A stretch of DNA of 64,000 nt from SHVZ01 sp041906305 (GTDB lineage Bacteria > Pseudomonadota > Alphaproteobacteria > SHVZ01), in NCBI GenBank assembly GCA_041906305.1, contig JAYRJL010000001.1, positions 1-64,000 of the forward strand. The letters are read 5' to 3'. This document shows, one piece after another, positions 15,716 through 23,845 of the stretch. Under the pieces are notes generated by a model, which saw nothing but the letters and a program-made list of their open reading frames with translations, was not told where the DNA came from and did not search any database. Every line of letters starts with the position of its first letter. The first letter of the stretch is position 1. Position numbers and translations under genes: made by a program.

Positions 15716-16669
15716 CTAGTGCCGGCGCATGCCCGGCAGGCGGAGGATGCCGAGCGCGACCAGCAGGCCGATCATCGCCGAGGCGAGGCCGAGGAGCTGG
15801 GTCCAGGTCGGGTACTCGCCGAGGATCGGGATGCCGAAGACGATCGCCAGCCCCGGCACCATCGCCGGGAACAGCACGGCGCGGCCGGCGCCGAGCAGCA
15901 CGACGATGCGGTTGTAGGCGAGCGTCGCCAGCGTGCCGCTCAAGAGGCCCTGGACCACGCCCTGCAGCGCCAGCTCCTGCCAGGGAAGCGTGAGCAGGTG
16001 CGGGACCGAGAAGGCGAGCGGATAGACGACGCCCATGATGACGAGGGAGATCACGCAGACGGCGGCCATCGCGACCACCGACTCGAGCCGCCAGATGCGG
16101 AACAGGATCGTGTAGGCGGCCCACAGCAGGCCTGCGAACAGGAAGATCAGGTCGCCGATCCAGACATTGGCGCCGCCCGCGGAGGCCAGCAGGCCTTCGA
16201 TGCCGATGAGGCCGAGGCCTAAGATGATGCCGCCGGTGCCGAGCGCATGCGCGAGCCCGTGGCGTTCCTTGAGCAGGATCACCGCGAGCACCGAGCAGAA
16301 GACGGTGACCGACATCGGCACCAGCACCGCGCCATGGGCGAGAGGCGCGAACATGTATCCCGCGGCCTGGCTGAACGCCGCGAGCGGTCCTGCCGTCAGC
16401 ACCAGCACGAGGCCGCGCCCCCAGCCGATCCCGCCCAGGTTGGCGACGCCGTACTTGATCAGGACCGGCAGGAAGATCAGCCCGGCGACGCCGAAGCGCA
16501 GCAGCGTGATGTCCTCAGGCCGGACGCCGCGCAGGATGCCGCCGCGCGCGACCGAGAACGAGGACGCCGCCATCAACGCCATCGCGATGCCGAGCGCGAT
16601 GCCGAGGCGGACGCGCTTCTTCGCTTCGGCTTCGGTCTCTCCGGGATGTCCGCCGGCGTCGGTCGCCAT
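15716..16669 (-). CDS. EamA/DMT superfamily transporter
   Basis: 317 aa with about ten hydrophobic helices arranged as two EamA repeats (first repeat from GIALGIAMALMAASSFS, second from WIGDLIFLFAGLLWAAY). Members move amino acids, nucleosides or other metabolites across the inner membrane; the substrate is not predictable. The start at 16669 (MATDAGGHPGE) overlaps the stop of the GST gene (ATGA), so both are translated from one message. Upstream in-frame sequence belongs to the GST gene in another frame. Confidence 0.88.
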   Translation of the reverse strand: MATDAGGHPGETEAEAKKRVRLGIALGIAMALMAASSFSVARGGILRGVRPEDITLLRFGVAGLIFLPVLIKYGVANLGGIGWGRGLVLVLTAGPLAAFSQAAGYMFAPLAHGAVLVPMSVTVFCSVLAVILLKERHGLAHALGTGGIILGLGLIGIEGLLASAGGANVWIGDLIFLFAGLLWAAYTILFRIWRLESVVAMAAVCVISLVIMGVVYPLAFSVPHLLTLPWQELALQGVVQGLLSGTLATLAYNRIVVLLGAGRAVLFPAMVPGLAIVFGIPILGEYPTWTQLLGLASAMIGLLVALGILRLPGMRRH

Positions 16670-17358
16670 CAGTAGAAGGCGGGAACGTCGCGGGCGAGTC
16701 CGCCGAACAGTCCCTCGATGCGCTTGCACCAGGCGAGCACCGCATCGTCGTCGGCGAGATAGCGGAACGGGCTCGCGCAGCGCGCCCACTGGAAGGCGCC
16801 GAAGACGATGTAGTCGGCATAGGTCGGCGCGGCACCGCCGAGGTAGGGATAGTCGGCGAGCGTCACGCGGAGCGGCTGCAGGCTCCGGCGGAAATCCGGC
16901 AGCCGCTGCTCGCGGTCGGCGGAGATCGCTTCCAGCGTCAGGCCGAAGCGCTTCTCGCGGCTCTCGCGGAAATAGGGGACGTCCGCCGGATCGAGCACCG
17001 CCGGGATGTCCGCCATCAGCGCGCGGCCGATCCCGACATGCAGGACGTAGTCGGTCCAGCCCTGGATGAAGCGGATCTGCGGCAACGCGTTATCGCCGAA
17101 CAGCGACGGCCGATCGGGATACGTCGCCTCCAGATACTGCGCGATCTTCCAGGAGTCGGTGACGACGGTCTCGCCGTCGACGATCACCGGCACCAGGGTC
17201 TGGCCGGAGAAGGCGATCTTGTCCTTCTCCCCGAAGCGCAGCGGCACCGCGTCGACGTCGAGCCCCTTGTGTGCGAGCGCCATCCGCGTCCGCCAGCAGA
17301 AGGGGCTGAAGCGCCGCATCGGATCGGCGCCGGCAAGGTCGTACATCGTGATGGTCAT
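16669..17358 (-). CDS. Glutathione S-transferase family protein
   Basis: 229 aa. The N-terminal thioredoxin-like domain begins MTITMYDLAGADPMRRFSPF with a CWRT segment, then QTLVPVIVDGETVVTDSWKI, where V-PVI (cis-Pro) and the E/D-S pair bind glutathione; an all-helical C-terminal domain follows. Probably conjugation or isomerisation using glutathione (similar to beta-etherase or maleylpyruvate-isomerase-like GSTs). ATG 17358 is chosen as upstream sequence is repeat. Operon partner of the EamA transporter by ATGA overlap. Confidence 0.86.
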   Translation of the reverse strand: MTITMYDLAGADPMRRFSPFCWRTRMALAHKGLDVDAVPLRFGEKDKIAFSGQTLVPVIVDGETVVTDSWKIAQYLEATYPDRPSLFGDNALPQIRFIQGWTDYVLHVGIGRALMADIPAVLDPADVPYFRESREKRFGLTLEAISADREQRLPDFRRSLQPLRVTLADYPYLGGAAPTYADYIVFGAFQWARCASPFRYLADDDAVLAWCKRIEGLFGGLARDVPAFY

Positions 17359-17444
17359 GGTGTGCTCCGAGTGTATCGGTGTTTGCCTGTGAATGATTGA
17401 ATTTCTAGTGCTCACGAATTGAGCAACGAACCTCGCTTGCGCTC

Positions 17445-17555
17445 GCCCCCACCCTAGCCCTCCCCCGCGTACGACGCGGGAGAGGGGACCCGATGCGCGT
17501 CGAGACCTCCTCGGACCCCCTCTCCCGCAAAGCGGGGGAGGGACGGAGAGGGGGC
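17445..17555. repeat. Family A hairpin repeat, locus A5 (reverse + forward pair)
   Basis: Reverse unit 17445-17487 (loop TACGA) and forward unit 17514-17555 (loop AA) are head to head. Both are bordered by the motif GCGAGCGCAAGCGAGG or its complement. They lie between the GST gene start and the FMN riboswitch. Confidence 0.88.
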
Positions 17556-17616
17556 GAGCGCAAGCGAGGGTTTTCTGTTCTATACTTCGCTCGCCGTCCG
17601 CATCCCGCGGGCGGCA

Positions 17617-17766
17617 CGTTCTCGGGGCGGGGTGGAAGTCCCCACCGGCGGTGAGGGGCTTCGGCCTCGAGCCCGCGAGCGCTACGCGGTCCTTGCGGAC
17701 CACTTAGGACAGCAGATCCGGTGCGACTCCGGAGCCGACGGTCACAGTCCGGATGAAAGAGAACGG
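17617..17766 (+). promoter_or_regulatory. FMN riboswitch (RFN element)
   Basis: All conserved RFN blocks are visible in order: TCGGGGCGGGGTGGAAGTCC, CCACCGGCGGTGA, GAGCCCGCGAGCG, CAGATCCGGTG, a variable arm, CGGAGCCGACGGTCACAGTC and CGGATGAAAGAGAACG. It binds flavin mononucleotide and represses the gene downstream. ribH2 starts 77 bases after its end, so control is probably at translation initiation; no clear terminator follows. Confidence 0.95.
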
Positions 17767-17842
17767 GTCACCCGGCGGAGCCATGCTCTGTCGGGTTCAA
17801 GCCCGTGCGCCCTGATTCAAACGCTTCATGAAAGGAAGCCCG

Positions 17843-18334
17843 ATGAATCAGCGCCACCCAACCACTACCACCAGCAACCGCATCGCCTTCGTCCAGTCCT
17901 GCTGGCACAGGGACATCGTCGACGAATGCCGCAAGGCCTTCCTCGCCGAGATCGTCCGCCTCGGTCACCCGGAGGATCGCATCGATATCTACGAGGTGCC
18001 CGGCGTCTTCGAGATCCCGCTCGAGGCGAAGCTGCTCGCCAAGTCCGGCCGCTATGCGGCGATCGTCGCCGCCGGCTTCGTCGTGAACGGGGGCATCTAC
18101 CGGCACGAGTTCGTCTCGGAGGCGGTGATCGCGGGATTGATGGAGGTGCAGCTCGCGACCGAGGTCCCCGTGATCTCGGCGGTGCTGACCCCGCAGGCCT
18201 TCCACGAGCACGACGAGCATCGCCGCTTCTTCCGCGAGCACTTCCTGGTCAAGGGGGCGGAGGCGGCATCGGCCTGCTGGCGGACGCTCGCCAATCTCGA
18301 TGCGGCGCGGCGTCTGCAGGACGCGGCCGACTGA
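17843..18334 (+). CDS. ribH2: 6,7-dimethyl-8-ribityllumazine synthase, type II (RibH2)
   Basis: 163 aa from ATG 17843, with AAAGGA 9 nt upstream. Condenses the ribityl-aminouracil and dihydroxybutanone phosphate to lumazine, the penultimate riboflavin step. Distinct type II features, as in Brucella RibH2: start RIAFVQSCWHRDIVDECRKA, EVPGVFEIPLEAKLLA, VVNGGIYRHEFV and VLTPQAFHEHDEHRRFF. The FMN riboswitch directly upstream means it is repressed when flavin is plentiful. It stands apart from other rib genes, as in rhizobia, where a second lumazine synthase serves special conditions. Confidence 0.93.
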   Translation: MNQRHPTTTTSNRIAFVQSCWHRDIVDECRKAFLAEIVRLGHPEDRIDIYEVPGVFEIPLEAKLLAKSGRYAAIVAAGFVVNGGIYRHEFVSEAVIAGLMEVQLATEVPVISAVLTPQAFHEHDEHRRFFREHFLVKGAEAASACWRTLANLDAARRLQDAAD

Positions 18335-18373
18335 GACTGAACCAGGCGGCGGTCGCGTCGCGGCCGCCGCCGT

Positions 18374-18871
18374 TCAGGTCCGGGGCGGGCCTAAGGGCGC
18401 GTACTCGACCGTGTTCGCCGCCGACTTGCTGGGGATCGACACGGCGCGGCCGGCGAGGATCATCGCGACCCGGCCGGCATCGTCGATCAGCGGCATCTCG
18501 ATCGACTCGATCATCAGCCAGTCGCGCGCGTGCCAGGCGAGGGGCGCCTGCCGGCGATAGGGCCTGACCTCGGTCGCGATGCGCGTCAGGGCCGCGACGA
18601 TCTCGTCGGTCGCCTCGCCGTAGAGCGAGCCGTCAACCGCCTTGCCGGTGACGTCGCGCTCCAGCCGCTCGACGAGCTCGGTGCCGACCAGGCGGTGGCG
18701 AAAGGCGACCGGATTCCAGCTGACGTCGATCAGATGAACGATCGGAAGCAGGTCCGGGATCTCGGTGGGATTGAGGTCGGCGCGGTTGGGTGCCGGCCGG
18801 CTCCCCCGCTTGTCCCACCAGTAGCGATACAGGCGTGCGAGGCGCCTGTCGCTGAATTGCGACTCCATCAT
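18374..18871 (-). CDS. PAS domain protein (PAS_5-like), copy 1
   Basis: 165 aa. The sequence pattern YWWDKRGSRPAPNRADLNP, then PDLLPIVHLIDV, FRHRLVGTELVERL, GRDVTGK-like RDVTGKAVDGSL and WLMIESIEMPLIDDAGRVAM is that of the short single-PAS proteins common in Rhodospirillales and Rhizobiales. It is cytoplasmic with no output domain. Probable ligand-sensing or adaptor protein; partner unknown. Starts at 18871 (MM). First of three related genes on this strand within 2 kb. Confidence 0.8.
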   Translation of the reverse strand: MMESQFSDRRLARLYRYWWDKRGSRPAPNRADLNPTEIPDLLPIVHLIDVSWNPVAFRHRLVGTELVERLERDVTGKAVDGSLYGEATDEIVAALTRIATEVRPYRRQAPLAWHARDWLMIESIEMPLIDDAGRVAMILAGRAVSIPSKSAANTVEYAPLGPPRT

Positions 18872-19014
18872 TCCCCCGAGACCGGCACCGGCAAAGGCGC
18901 CTGTCCACACCCGCAATTACAACCTGCGCGCGCACATTCCTCCACTCCGGAAAGTCGCCGCGACCCCGATGTTATGCGAGGTAAAGCATCCTGCAAAGGC
19001 CAGAAACCGACACC

Positions 19015-19053
19015 TCTGGTAAAGGACCAGACTATGCCCCGACCTGGTCGGGG
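19015..19053. other. Two adjacent hairpins upstream of PAS copy 1
   Basis: TCTGGT-AAAGG-ACCAGA (19015-19031) and CCCCGACC-T-GGTCGGGG (19037-19053) are perfect inverted repeats in the 362-base spacer 18872-19233. On the minus strand they would lie in the leader of PAS copy 1. A T-rich stretch follows on the plus side (TTATCTTT). They could be a leader structure, a small RNA or a terminator. The rest of the spacer shows nothing else besides the terminator at 19147. Confidence 0.45.
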
Positions 19054-19146
19054 CCGGACTGCCGGTTATCTTTAGTTGTTGCAGGTTTTCTTTGGCGGGC
19101 GCGCGAGGTCTCCCGAGGAAACCTTGGGGAGTCCCGGCGGTCGCCG

Positions 19147-19177
19147 AAAAGGAAGGCCCGCGGTCGAGCCGCGGGCC
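19147..19177 (-). terminator. Rho-independent terminator after PAS copy 2
   Basis: Perfect 9-bp stem GGCCCGCGG-TCGAG-CCGCGGGCC (19155-19177); on the minus strand it is followed by TTCCTTTT. It lies 57 bases after the stop at 19234. Confidence 0.75.
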
Positions 19178-19233
19178 GAGGGGATGCTGGAGGAACGCGT
19201 AAGGCTTGAACGACGAGGATCGATCCGGGGCCG

Positions 19234-19785
19234 CTAGTCGGCGGCGAGATCCGGGGTGGAAGCCTGGGGTGCCGGCGCCTCGAAGGTCTCGGCGAGCGCC
19301 CATTTGGAGGTGAGGAGGGCCTGGTGCGCGTGGCTGCGCGGGCCGAAGCCAGTCGAGCCTTCCCAGACCGCGACGAACAGCCGGTCGACCGTCACCCCGT
19401 CGTCGGAGAGCGGCAGGATCAGGCGCGACCAGGTCTGCGAATCCGTGCCGAAGCCGCGATTGGCGTGCATCCCGAACACCGGGGCGCGGGTCTCCACCGC
19501 GGTCAGGTAAGCGCGCTCGACCTCGTCGGCCATGGCGGCGGGCTGCAGGTCGGCGACATAGCGCCCGGTCATCTCGGCGCCGTAGCGGCTGGCCGGACCG
19601 GAGGCGAAGACGATGAAGCGAAGTCCCTCCTGGCCGACCGCGACCAGGTGGAGCTCGTTCAGCCAGGGCTGCAGCTCGACGGTGGCGAAGTCGCGCCGGG
19701 ACGGCATGAGGCGGGATCCGCGCTTGGTCTCCCAGAGCGCGTACAGGGCGCGGAGATAGTCGGGGAACGAGGTGGGAAGCGACAT
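19234..19785 (-). CDS. PAS domain protein (PAS_5-like), copy 2
   Basis: 183 aa, same architecture as its neighbours: YLRALYALWETKRGSRLMPS, then RDFATVELQPWLNELHLVAV, FIVFASGPASRYGAEMTGRY and a C-terminal RLILPLSDDGVTVDRLFVAV strand pair. It keeps the family's EMTGRYVADL stretch after the second strand. Soluble, no output domain. A rho-independent terminator follows its stop, so it is its own transcription unit or the end of one. Function unknown beyond probable small-molecule or redox sensing. Confidence 0.78.
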   Translation of the reverse strand: MSLPTSFPDYLRALYALWETKRGSRLMPSRRDFATVELQPWLNELHLVAVGQEGLRFIVFASGPASRYGAEMTGRYVADLQPAAMADEVERAYLTAVETRAPVFGMHANRGFGTDSQTWSRLILPLSDDGVTVDRLFVAVWEGSTGFGPRSHAHQALLTSKWALAETFEAPAPQASTPDLAAD

Positions 19786-19842
19786 GGCGCCAGTATCGGC
19801 GCCAATCCTTGCGCCCGGGTTAACGGCGCCGTGTAATTTCTC

Positions 19843-20307
19843 TTAAGCGACCGCCGAGGCGAGGCGGTCGATGTCGACGACGACGAAGATCATGTCGACG
19901 GTCTCGCCGTCGGCGCCGAGGGGCATCAGGCAGTGGCGGACCCGGCGGATGAACGGGTCGGCGCCGACATAGGGAACCTCCGACCACAGCGGCTTCCGCG
20001 ACTCGGCCACTTCCTCGAACTGCGCCCAGAGCCGGTTGCCGCGACGCATGTGCAGAATCTCGGAGAAGCGTATGCCGCGGAAGTTGCGGTGCGAGATCTG
20101 GTCGATCTCCGATCCCACGAGCCGGTAGCGGAAGTCGAGCGGCTGGCGCAGCACGTCGACCAGCATGGTTCCCGGCAGCAGCTTCGGGATCTCGGCCGGA
20201 TCGATGTCGGACCGTGCCGGCAGCCAGCGCCCGCGCCGGAGCCCCTGCCAATAGGCGAGCGCGATCTCGCCGCGGGGGCCGAGGCCCGGAGGCGCGTCGT
20301 CGCTCAT
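19843..20307 (-). CDS. PAS domain protein (PAS_5-like), copy 3
   Basis: 154 aa. Shares the framework of the other two: ALAYWQGLRRGRWLPARSDI then DPAEIPKLLPGTMLVDV, FRYRLVGSEIDQI, FRGIRFSEIL and a closing RHCLMPLGADGETVDMIFVV. Start at 20307 overlaps the stop of the HAD phosphatase gene (ATGA), so it is translated with it. The pairing with a phosphatase may hint at a shared regulatory role, but this is inference. The three copies are clearly diverged, so the cluster is old. Confidence 0.8.
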   Translation of the reverse strand: MSDDAPPGLGPRGEIALAYWQGLRRGRWLPARSDIDPAEIPKLLPGTMLVDVLRQPLDFRYRLVGSEIDQISHRNFRGIRFSEILHMRRGNRLWAQFEEVAESRKPLWSEVPYVGADPFIRRVRHCLMPLGADGETVDMIFVVVDIDRLASAVA

Positions 20308-21032
20308 GCCGGGGCCAGCATGGCGAGGATGTCCTTCAGGCGCGTCAGGCTGTGCGTCGGGGTCACCGTCGTCCTCTTCGGCAGGCCATGGCCGAAAGCG
20401 TCGTACCAGATCGCGCGGCCGAAGCCGAGCCGCTGCGGGACCGCGACTTCCCATTCGAGATTGTCGCCGACGATCCAGGCCTCCGCGTGGCGGGCGCCGA
20501 GCCTCTCGAGCGCGTGGGCGTAGGCGGCGGGCTCGGGCTTGCCGAACGGATGCTCGCCCTCGATCTGGATGTGGTGGAAGCGGTGGCCGAGATCGAAACG
20601 CTCGACCTTGGCGCGCTGCACCGGACCTTCGCCGTTGGTGATCAGGCAGAGCTTGAACCCGTCGGCCTTCAGCGTGTCGATGACGTGGTGCGCATCGTCG
20701 AACAGCCGCGTGCGCTCGTCGCGGATGCGGCGGAAGTTCTCGGCGATGTCGGAGGCCAGCGACGCGTCCTCGATGCCGAGCTTGCCGAGCACGCCGCCGA
20801 CGATGCGAAGCCGCGTGCGCTCCATGTCGAGGCGGCCCTCGCGATGGCGCACCGGATCCGACCAGAACCAGCGGAGCTCGGCCTCCAGCGCCTTCACCGC
20901 CTCGTCGGAGCTGCGGCCGTTCAGGCGATGGAGATGCGGCGCGAAGGTATCCGTCCACACCTGGTGCCGATCTCCGGATGAGGAGATCAGCGTGTCGTCC
21001 AGATCGAAGAGGATCGCCTTCGGCCGGGTCAC
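20304..21032 (-). CDS. HAD superfamily hydrolase (YjjG/NANP-like phosphatase)
   Basis: 242 aa. HAD motif I is DLDDTLISS (nucleophile Asp and acid-base Asp), motif II is LITNG, motif III lies around KVERFDLGHRF, and motif IV is WIVGDNLEWEV. A helical C1 cap sits between motifs I and II. Best described as a phosphoric monoester hydrolase similar to YjjG or N-acylneuraminate-9-phosphatase. It starts 2 bp after the end of aspS on the same strand and overlaps the PAS gene after it, forming aspS-HAD-PAS. Confidence 0.86.
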   Translation of the reverse strand: MTRPKAILFDLDDTLISSSGDRHQVWTDTFAPHLHRLNGRSSDEAVKALEAELRWFWSDPVRHREGRLDMERTRLRIVGGVLGKLGIEDASLASDIAENFRRIRDERTRLFDDAHHVIDTLKADGFKLCLITNGEGPVQRAKVERFDLGHRFHHIQIEGEHPFGKPEPAAYAHALERLGARHAEAWIVGDNLEWEVAVPQRLGFGRAIWYDAFGHGLPKRTTVTPTHSLTRLKDILAMLAPA

Positions 21033-21033
21033 G

Positions 21034-22815
21034 TCATGCTTTCGGAGGCGGGGCCGCGATGCGGATCGAGAGCTCGCGGAGCTGCTTCTCGGTCACTTCC
21101 GAGGGCGCGCCCATCATCAGGTCCTCGGCGCGCTGGTTCATCGGGAAGAGGATGACCTCGCGGATGTTCGGCTCGTCGGCGATCAGCATGACGATGCGGT
21201 CGATGCCGGGCGCGGAGCCGCCGTGCGGCGGGGCGCCGTAGCGGAACGCGTTCAGCATGCCGCCGAACTTCTTCTCGACCACCTCGGGCCCGTAGCCCGC
21301 GATCTCGAAGGCCTTCAGCATGATGTCCGGCTTGTGGTTCCGGATCGCGCCCGACGACAGCTCCACGCCGTTACAGACGATGTCGTACTGGTAGGCCAGG
21401 ATGTCGAGCGGGTTCTTCGTGGTCAGTGCCTCGAGGCCACCCTGCGGCATCGAGAACGGGTTGTGGCTGAACTCGATCGCGCCCGTGTCCTCGTTCTGCT
21501 CGTACATCGGGAAATCGACGATCCAGCAGAACTTGAACGCTTTCTGCTCGATGAGTTCCAATTCGGTGCCGATGCGCGTGCGCGCGAGGCCCGCGAGCTT
21601 CGCCGCGTCGGCGGCCTTGCCGGCGGAGAAGAACACGGCATCGCCATCACCGGCACCGGTCGCGGCCTTGAGGGTCGCGAGACGGTCGGCGTCGAGGAAC
21701 TTGGCGATCGGGCCCTTGGCCTCGCCCTTCTCGAAGACGATGTATCCCAGGCCCGGGAAGCCCTGCTCGCGCGCCCAGTCGTTCATCTTGTCGAAGAAGC
21801 TGCGCGGCTTGTCGGCGGTCTTCGGCGCGGGAATACCTCGCACCACGCCGCCCTTCTCGATCGCCTTGGCGAAGATGCCGAAGCCCGAGCCCTCGAACAC
21901 CTTGGTGACGTCGGCGATGACCAGCGGGTTGCGGAGGTCCGGCTTGTCGTTGCCGTATTTCAGCATCGACTCGGCGAAGGGGATGCGCGGGAACGGCGGC
22001 TTGGTGACGCTGCGGCCGTCGGCGAACTCGTCGAACACGCCGGCGATGACCGGCTCGATCGCCGCGAACACGTCCTCCTGCGTGACGAAGCTCATCTCGA
22101 AGTCGAGCTGGTAGAACTCGCCCGGCGAGCGGTCGGCGCGGCTGTCCTCGTCGCGGAAGCAGGGCGCGATCTGGAAGTAGCGGTCGAAGCCCGCGACCAT
22201 CAGCAGCTGCTTGAACTGCTGGGGGGCCTGCGGCAGCGCGTAGAACTTGCCGGCGTGCAGGCGGCTCGGCACCAGGAAGTCGCGGGCACCCTCCGGCGAC
22301 GAGGCGGTCAGGATCGGCGTCTGGAACTCGGTGAAGCCCTGGTCGATCATCCGCCGCCGGATCGAGGCGATGACCTTCGAGCGCAGGATGATGTTCTTGT
22401 GGATGCGCTCGCGACGGAGATCGAGGAAGCGGTAGCGGAGCCGCGTCTCCTCGCCGGCATCTTCCTGCGCGTTGACCTGCAGCGGCACCAGCTCGGCCTG
22501 CGACTGCACGGTGAACTCGTCGATCACGACCTCGATCTCGCCGGTCGGGATCTGCGCGTTGACGGTCTCGGGCGTGCGCTTGACCACGCGGCCGGTGATC
22601 GTGACCACGCTTTCGACGCGCGTGTCCTCGACGGCCTTGAACATCGGCTTCGAGGCGTCGGTGACGCACTGCGTGATGCCGTAATGGTCCCGGAGGTCGA
22701 TGAACAGTAGCTGGCCGTGGTCGCGCTTGCGATGGACCCAGCCGGAGATGCGGACGGTCTGGCCGACCTCCGCCGAGCGAAGCGCGTTGCAGGTATGCGT
22801 GCGGTACGAGTGCAT
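21034..22815 (-). CDS. aspS: Aspartyl-tRNA synthetase
   Basis: 593 aa class IIb synthetase charging tRNA-Asp. N-terminal OB anticodon-binding domain (GWVHRKRDHGQLLFIDLRD), class II motif 2 FRDEDSRADRSPGEFYQLDF, bacterial GAD insertion, and motif 3 GGSAPGIDRIVMLIADEPNI. His33 follows Arg-Asp in the OB fold, where discriminating enzymes such as E. coli have Leu; His here is linked to non-discriminating AspRS that also charges tRNA-Asn for GatCAB. Start ATG 22815 is the only one fitting homologues. Family A repeats precede it. Confidence 0.95.
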   Translation of the reverse strand: MHSYRTHTCNALRSAEVGQTVRISGWVHRKRDHGQLLFIDLRDHYGITQCVTDASKPMFKAVEDTRVESVVTITGRVVKRTPETVNAQIPTGEIEVVIDEFTVQSQAELVPLQVNAQEDAGEETRLRYRFLDLRRERIHKNIILRSKVIASIRRRMIDQGFTEFQTPILTASSPEGARDFLVPSRLHAGKFYALPQAPQQFKQLLMVAGFDRYFQIAPCFRDEDSRADRSPGEFYQLDFEMSFVTQEDVFAAIEPVIAGVFDEFADGRSVTKPPFPRIPFAESMLKYGNDKPDLRNPLVIADVTKVFEGSGFGIFAKAIEKGGVVRGIPAPKTADKPRSFFDKMNDWAREQGFPGLGYIVFEKGEAKGPIAKFLDADRLATLKAATGAGDGDAVFFSAGKAADAAKLAGLARTRIGTELELIEQKAFKFCWIVDFPMYEQNEDTGAIEFSHNPFSMPQGGLEALTTKNPLDILAYQYDIVCNGVELSSGAIRNHKPDIMLKAFEIAGYGPEVVEKKFGGMLNAFRYGAPPHGGSAPGIDRIVMLIADEPNIREVILFPMNQRAEDLMMGAPSEVTEKQLRELSIRIAAPPPKA

Positions 22816-22846
22816 GGCGATCTCTAATGGCTGACGGAGTCTGCGG

Positions 22847-22949
22847 CCCACCCCCACCCCAACCCACCCCCGTCGAGGGGGAGGGGGAATGAGAGGACGC
22901 CGCCACTCGTGTTCCCTCCCCCCTTGCGGGGGAGGGGTAGGGTGGGGGG
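22847..22949. repeat. Family A hairpin repeat, locus A6 (reverse + forward pair)
   Basis: Reverse unit 22847-22888 (CCACCCCCACCCCAACCC, stem around GTCGAG) and forward unit 22912-22949 (stem with TTGC loop, then TAGGGTGGGGGG). They fill the spacer between rfbA and aspS. Confidence 0.82.
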
Positions 22950-22972
22950 TGATGCAGGACTCAGCGCACGCA

Positions 22973-23845
22973 TCACGGATGATCCGCAAGCACGCCGAGG
23001 AGGTAGGTACCGTAGCCGGACTTGAGCAGCTTCTCGGCGAGCGCCTTCATCTGCTTTGCGTCGATCCAGCCCTGCAGGTAGGCGATCTCTTCCGGGCAGG
23101 CGATCTTGAGGCCCTGGCGCTCCTCGACCGCGCGGACGAACTCGCCCGCCTGGAGGAGAGAGTCGAAGGTGCCGGTGTCGAGCCAGGCGAAGCCGCGGCC
23201 GAGCTTCTCGACATGGAGCTGGCCCATCTCGAGATAGGCGCGGTTGACGTCGGTGATCTCGTACTCGCCGCGGGCCGAAGGCTGGATCTTCGCCGCGATG
23301 TCGCAGATGCGCGCGTCGTAGAAGTAGAGGCCGGTCACCGCCCAATGGCTCTTCGGCTGCTTCGGCTTCTCCTCGATCGAGGAGGGCTTGCCGGCGTCGT
23401 CGAAGGCGACGACGCCGTAGCGCTCCGGGTCCTTGACCCAGTAGCCGAACACGGTGGCGCCGGCGTCCTCGGCGGCGGCCCGCTTCAGCGACTCCGTCAG
23501 CCCGTGGCCGAAGAAGATGTTGTCGCCGAGCACGAGCGCGGCCTTCTCGCCGCCGACGAAGTCCTTGCCGATCACGAAGGCCTGGGCGAGGCCGTTCGGC
23601 ACCGGCTGCACGGCATACGAGATCCGGATGCCCCACTGATTGCCGTCGCCGAGCAGGCGCTGGAAGGCGGCCTGGTCCTCGGGCGTGGTGATGATCAGGA
23701 TGTCCTTGATCCCCGCCAGCATCAGCGTGGTCAGGGGATAGTAGATCATCGGCTTGTCGTTGACCGGCAGCAGCTGCTTGGACGTGGCCAAGGTCAGCGG
23801 GTGGAGCCGCGTGCCGCTGCCGCCGGCGAGGATGATGCCCTTCAT
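22973..23845 (-). CDS. rfbA: Glucose-1-phosphate thymidylyltransferase
   Basis: 290 aa. Makes dTDP-glucose from dTTP and glucose 1-phosphate, the first step of dTDP-L-rhamnose synthesis. The nucleotide-binding signature GIILAGGSGTRLHPLTLATS is at residues 3-22; SKQLLPVNDKPMIYYPL, VLGDNIFFGHG and EITDVNRAYLE are intact. Start overlaps the rfbD stop (ATGA). It is the last gene of the rfbC-B-D-A set, an order that differs from the common B-D-A-C. Confidence 0.96.
   Translation of the reverse strand: MKGIILAGGSGTRLHPLTLATSKQLLPVNDKPMIYYPLTTLMLAGIKDILIITTPEDQAAFQRLLGDGNQWGIRISYAVQPVPNGLAQAFVIGKDFVGGEKAALVLGDNIFFGHGLTESLKRAAAEDAGATVFGYWVKDPERYGVVAFDDAGKPSSIEEKPKQPKSHWAVTGLYFYDARICDIAAKIQPSARGEYEITDVNRAYLEMGQLHVEKLGRGFAWLDTGTFDSLLQAGEFVRAVEERQGLKIACPEEIAYLQGWIDAKQMKALAEKLLKSGYGTYLLGVLADHP

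Noticed and set aside
20539..22710. 723-codon plus-strand frame opposite HAD and aspS
   Set aside because: Antisense to a clear aspS gene; no motifs.
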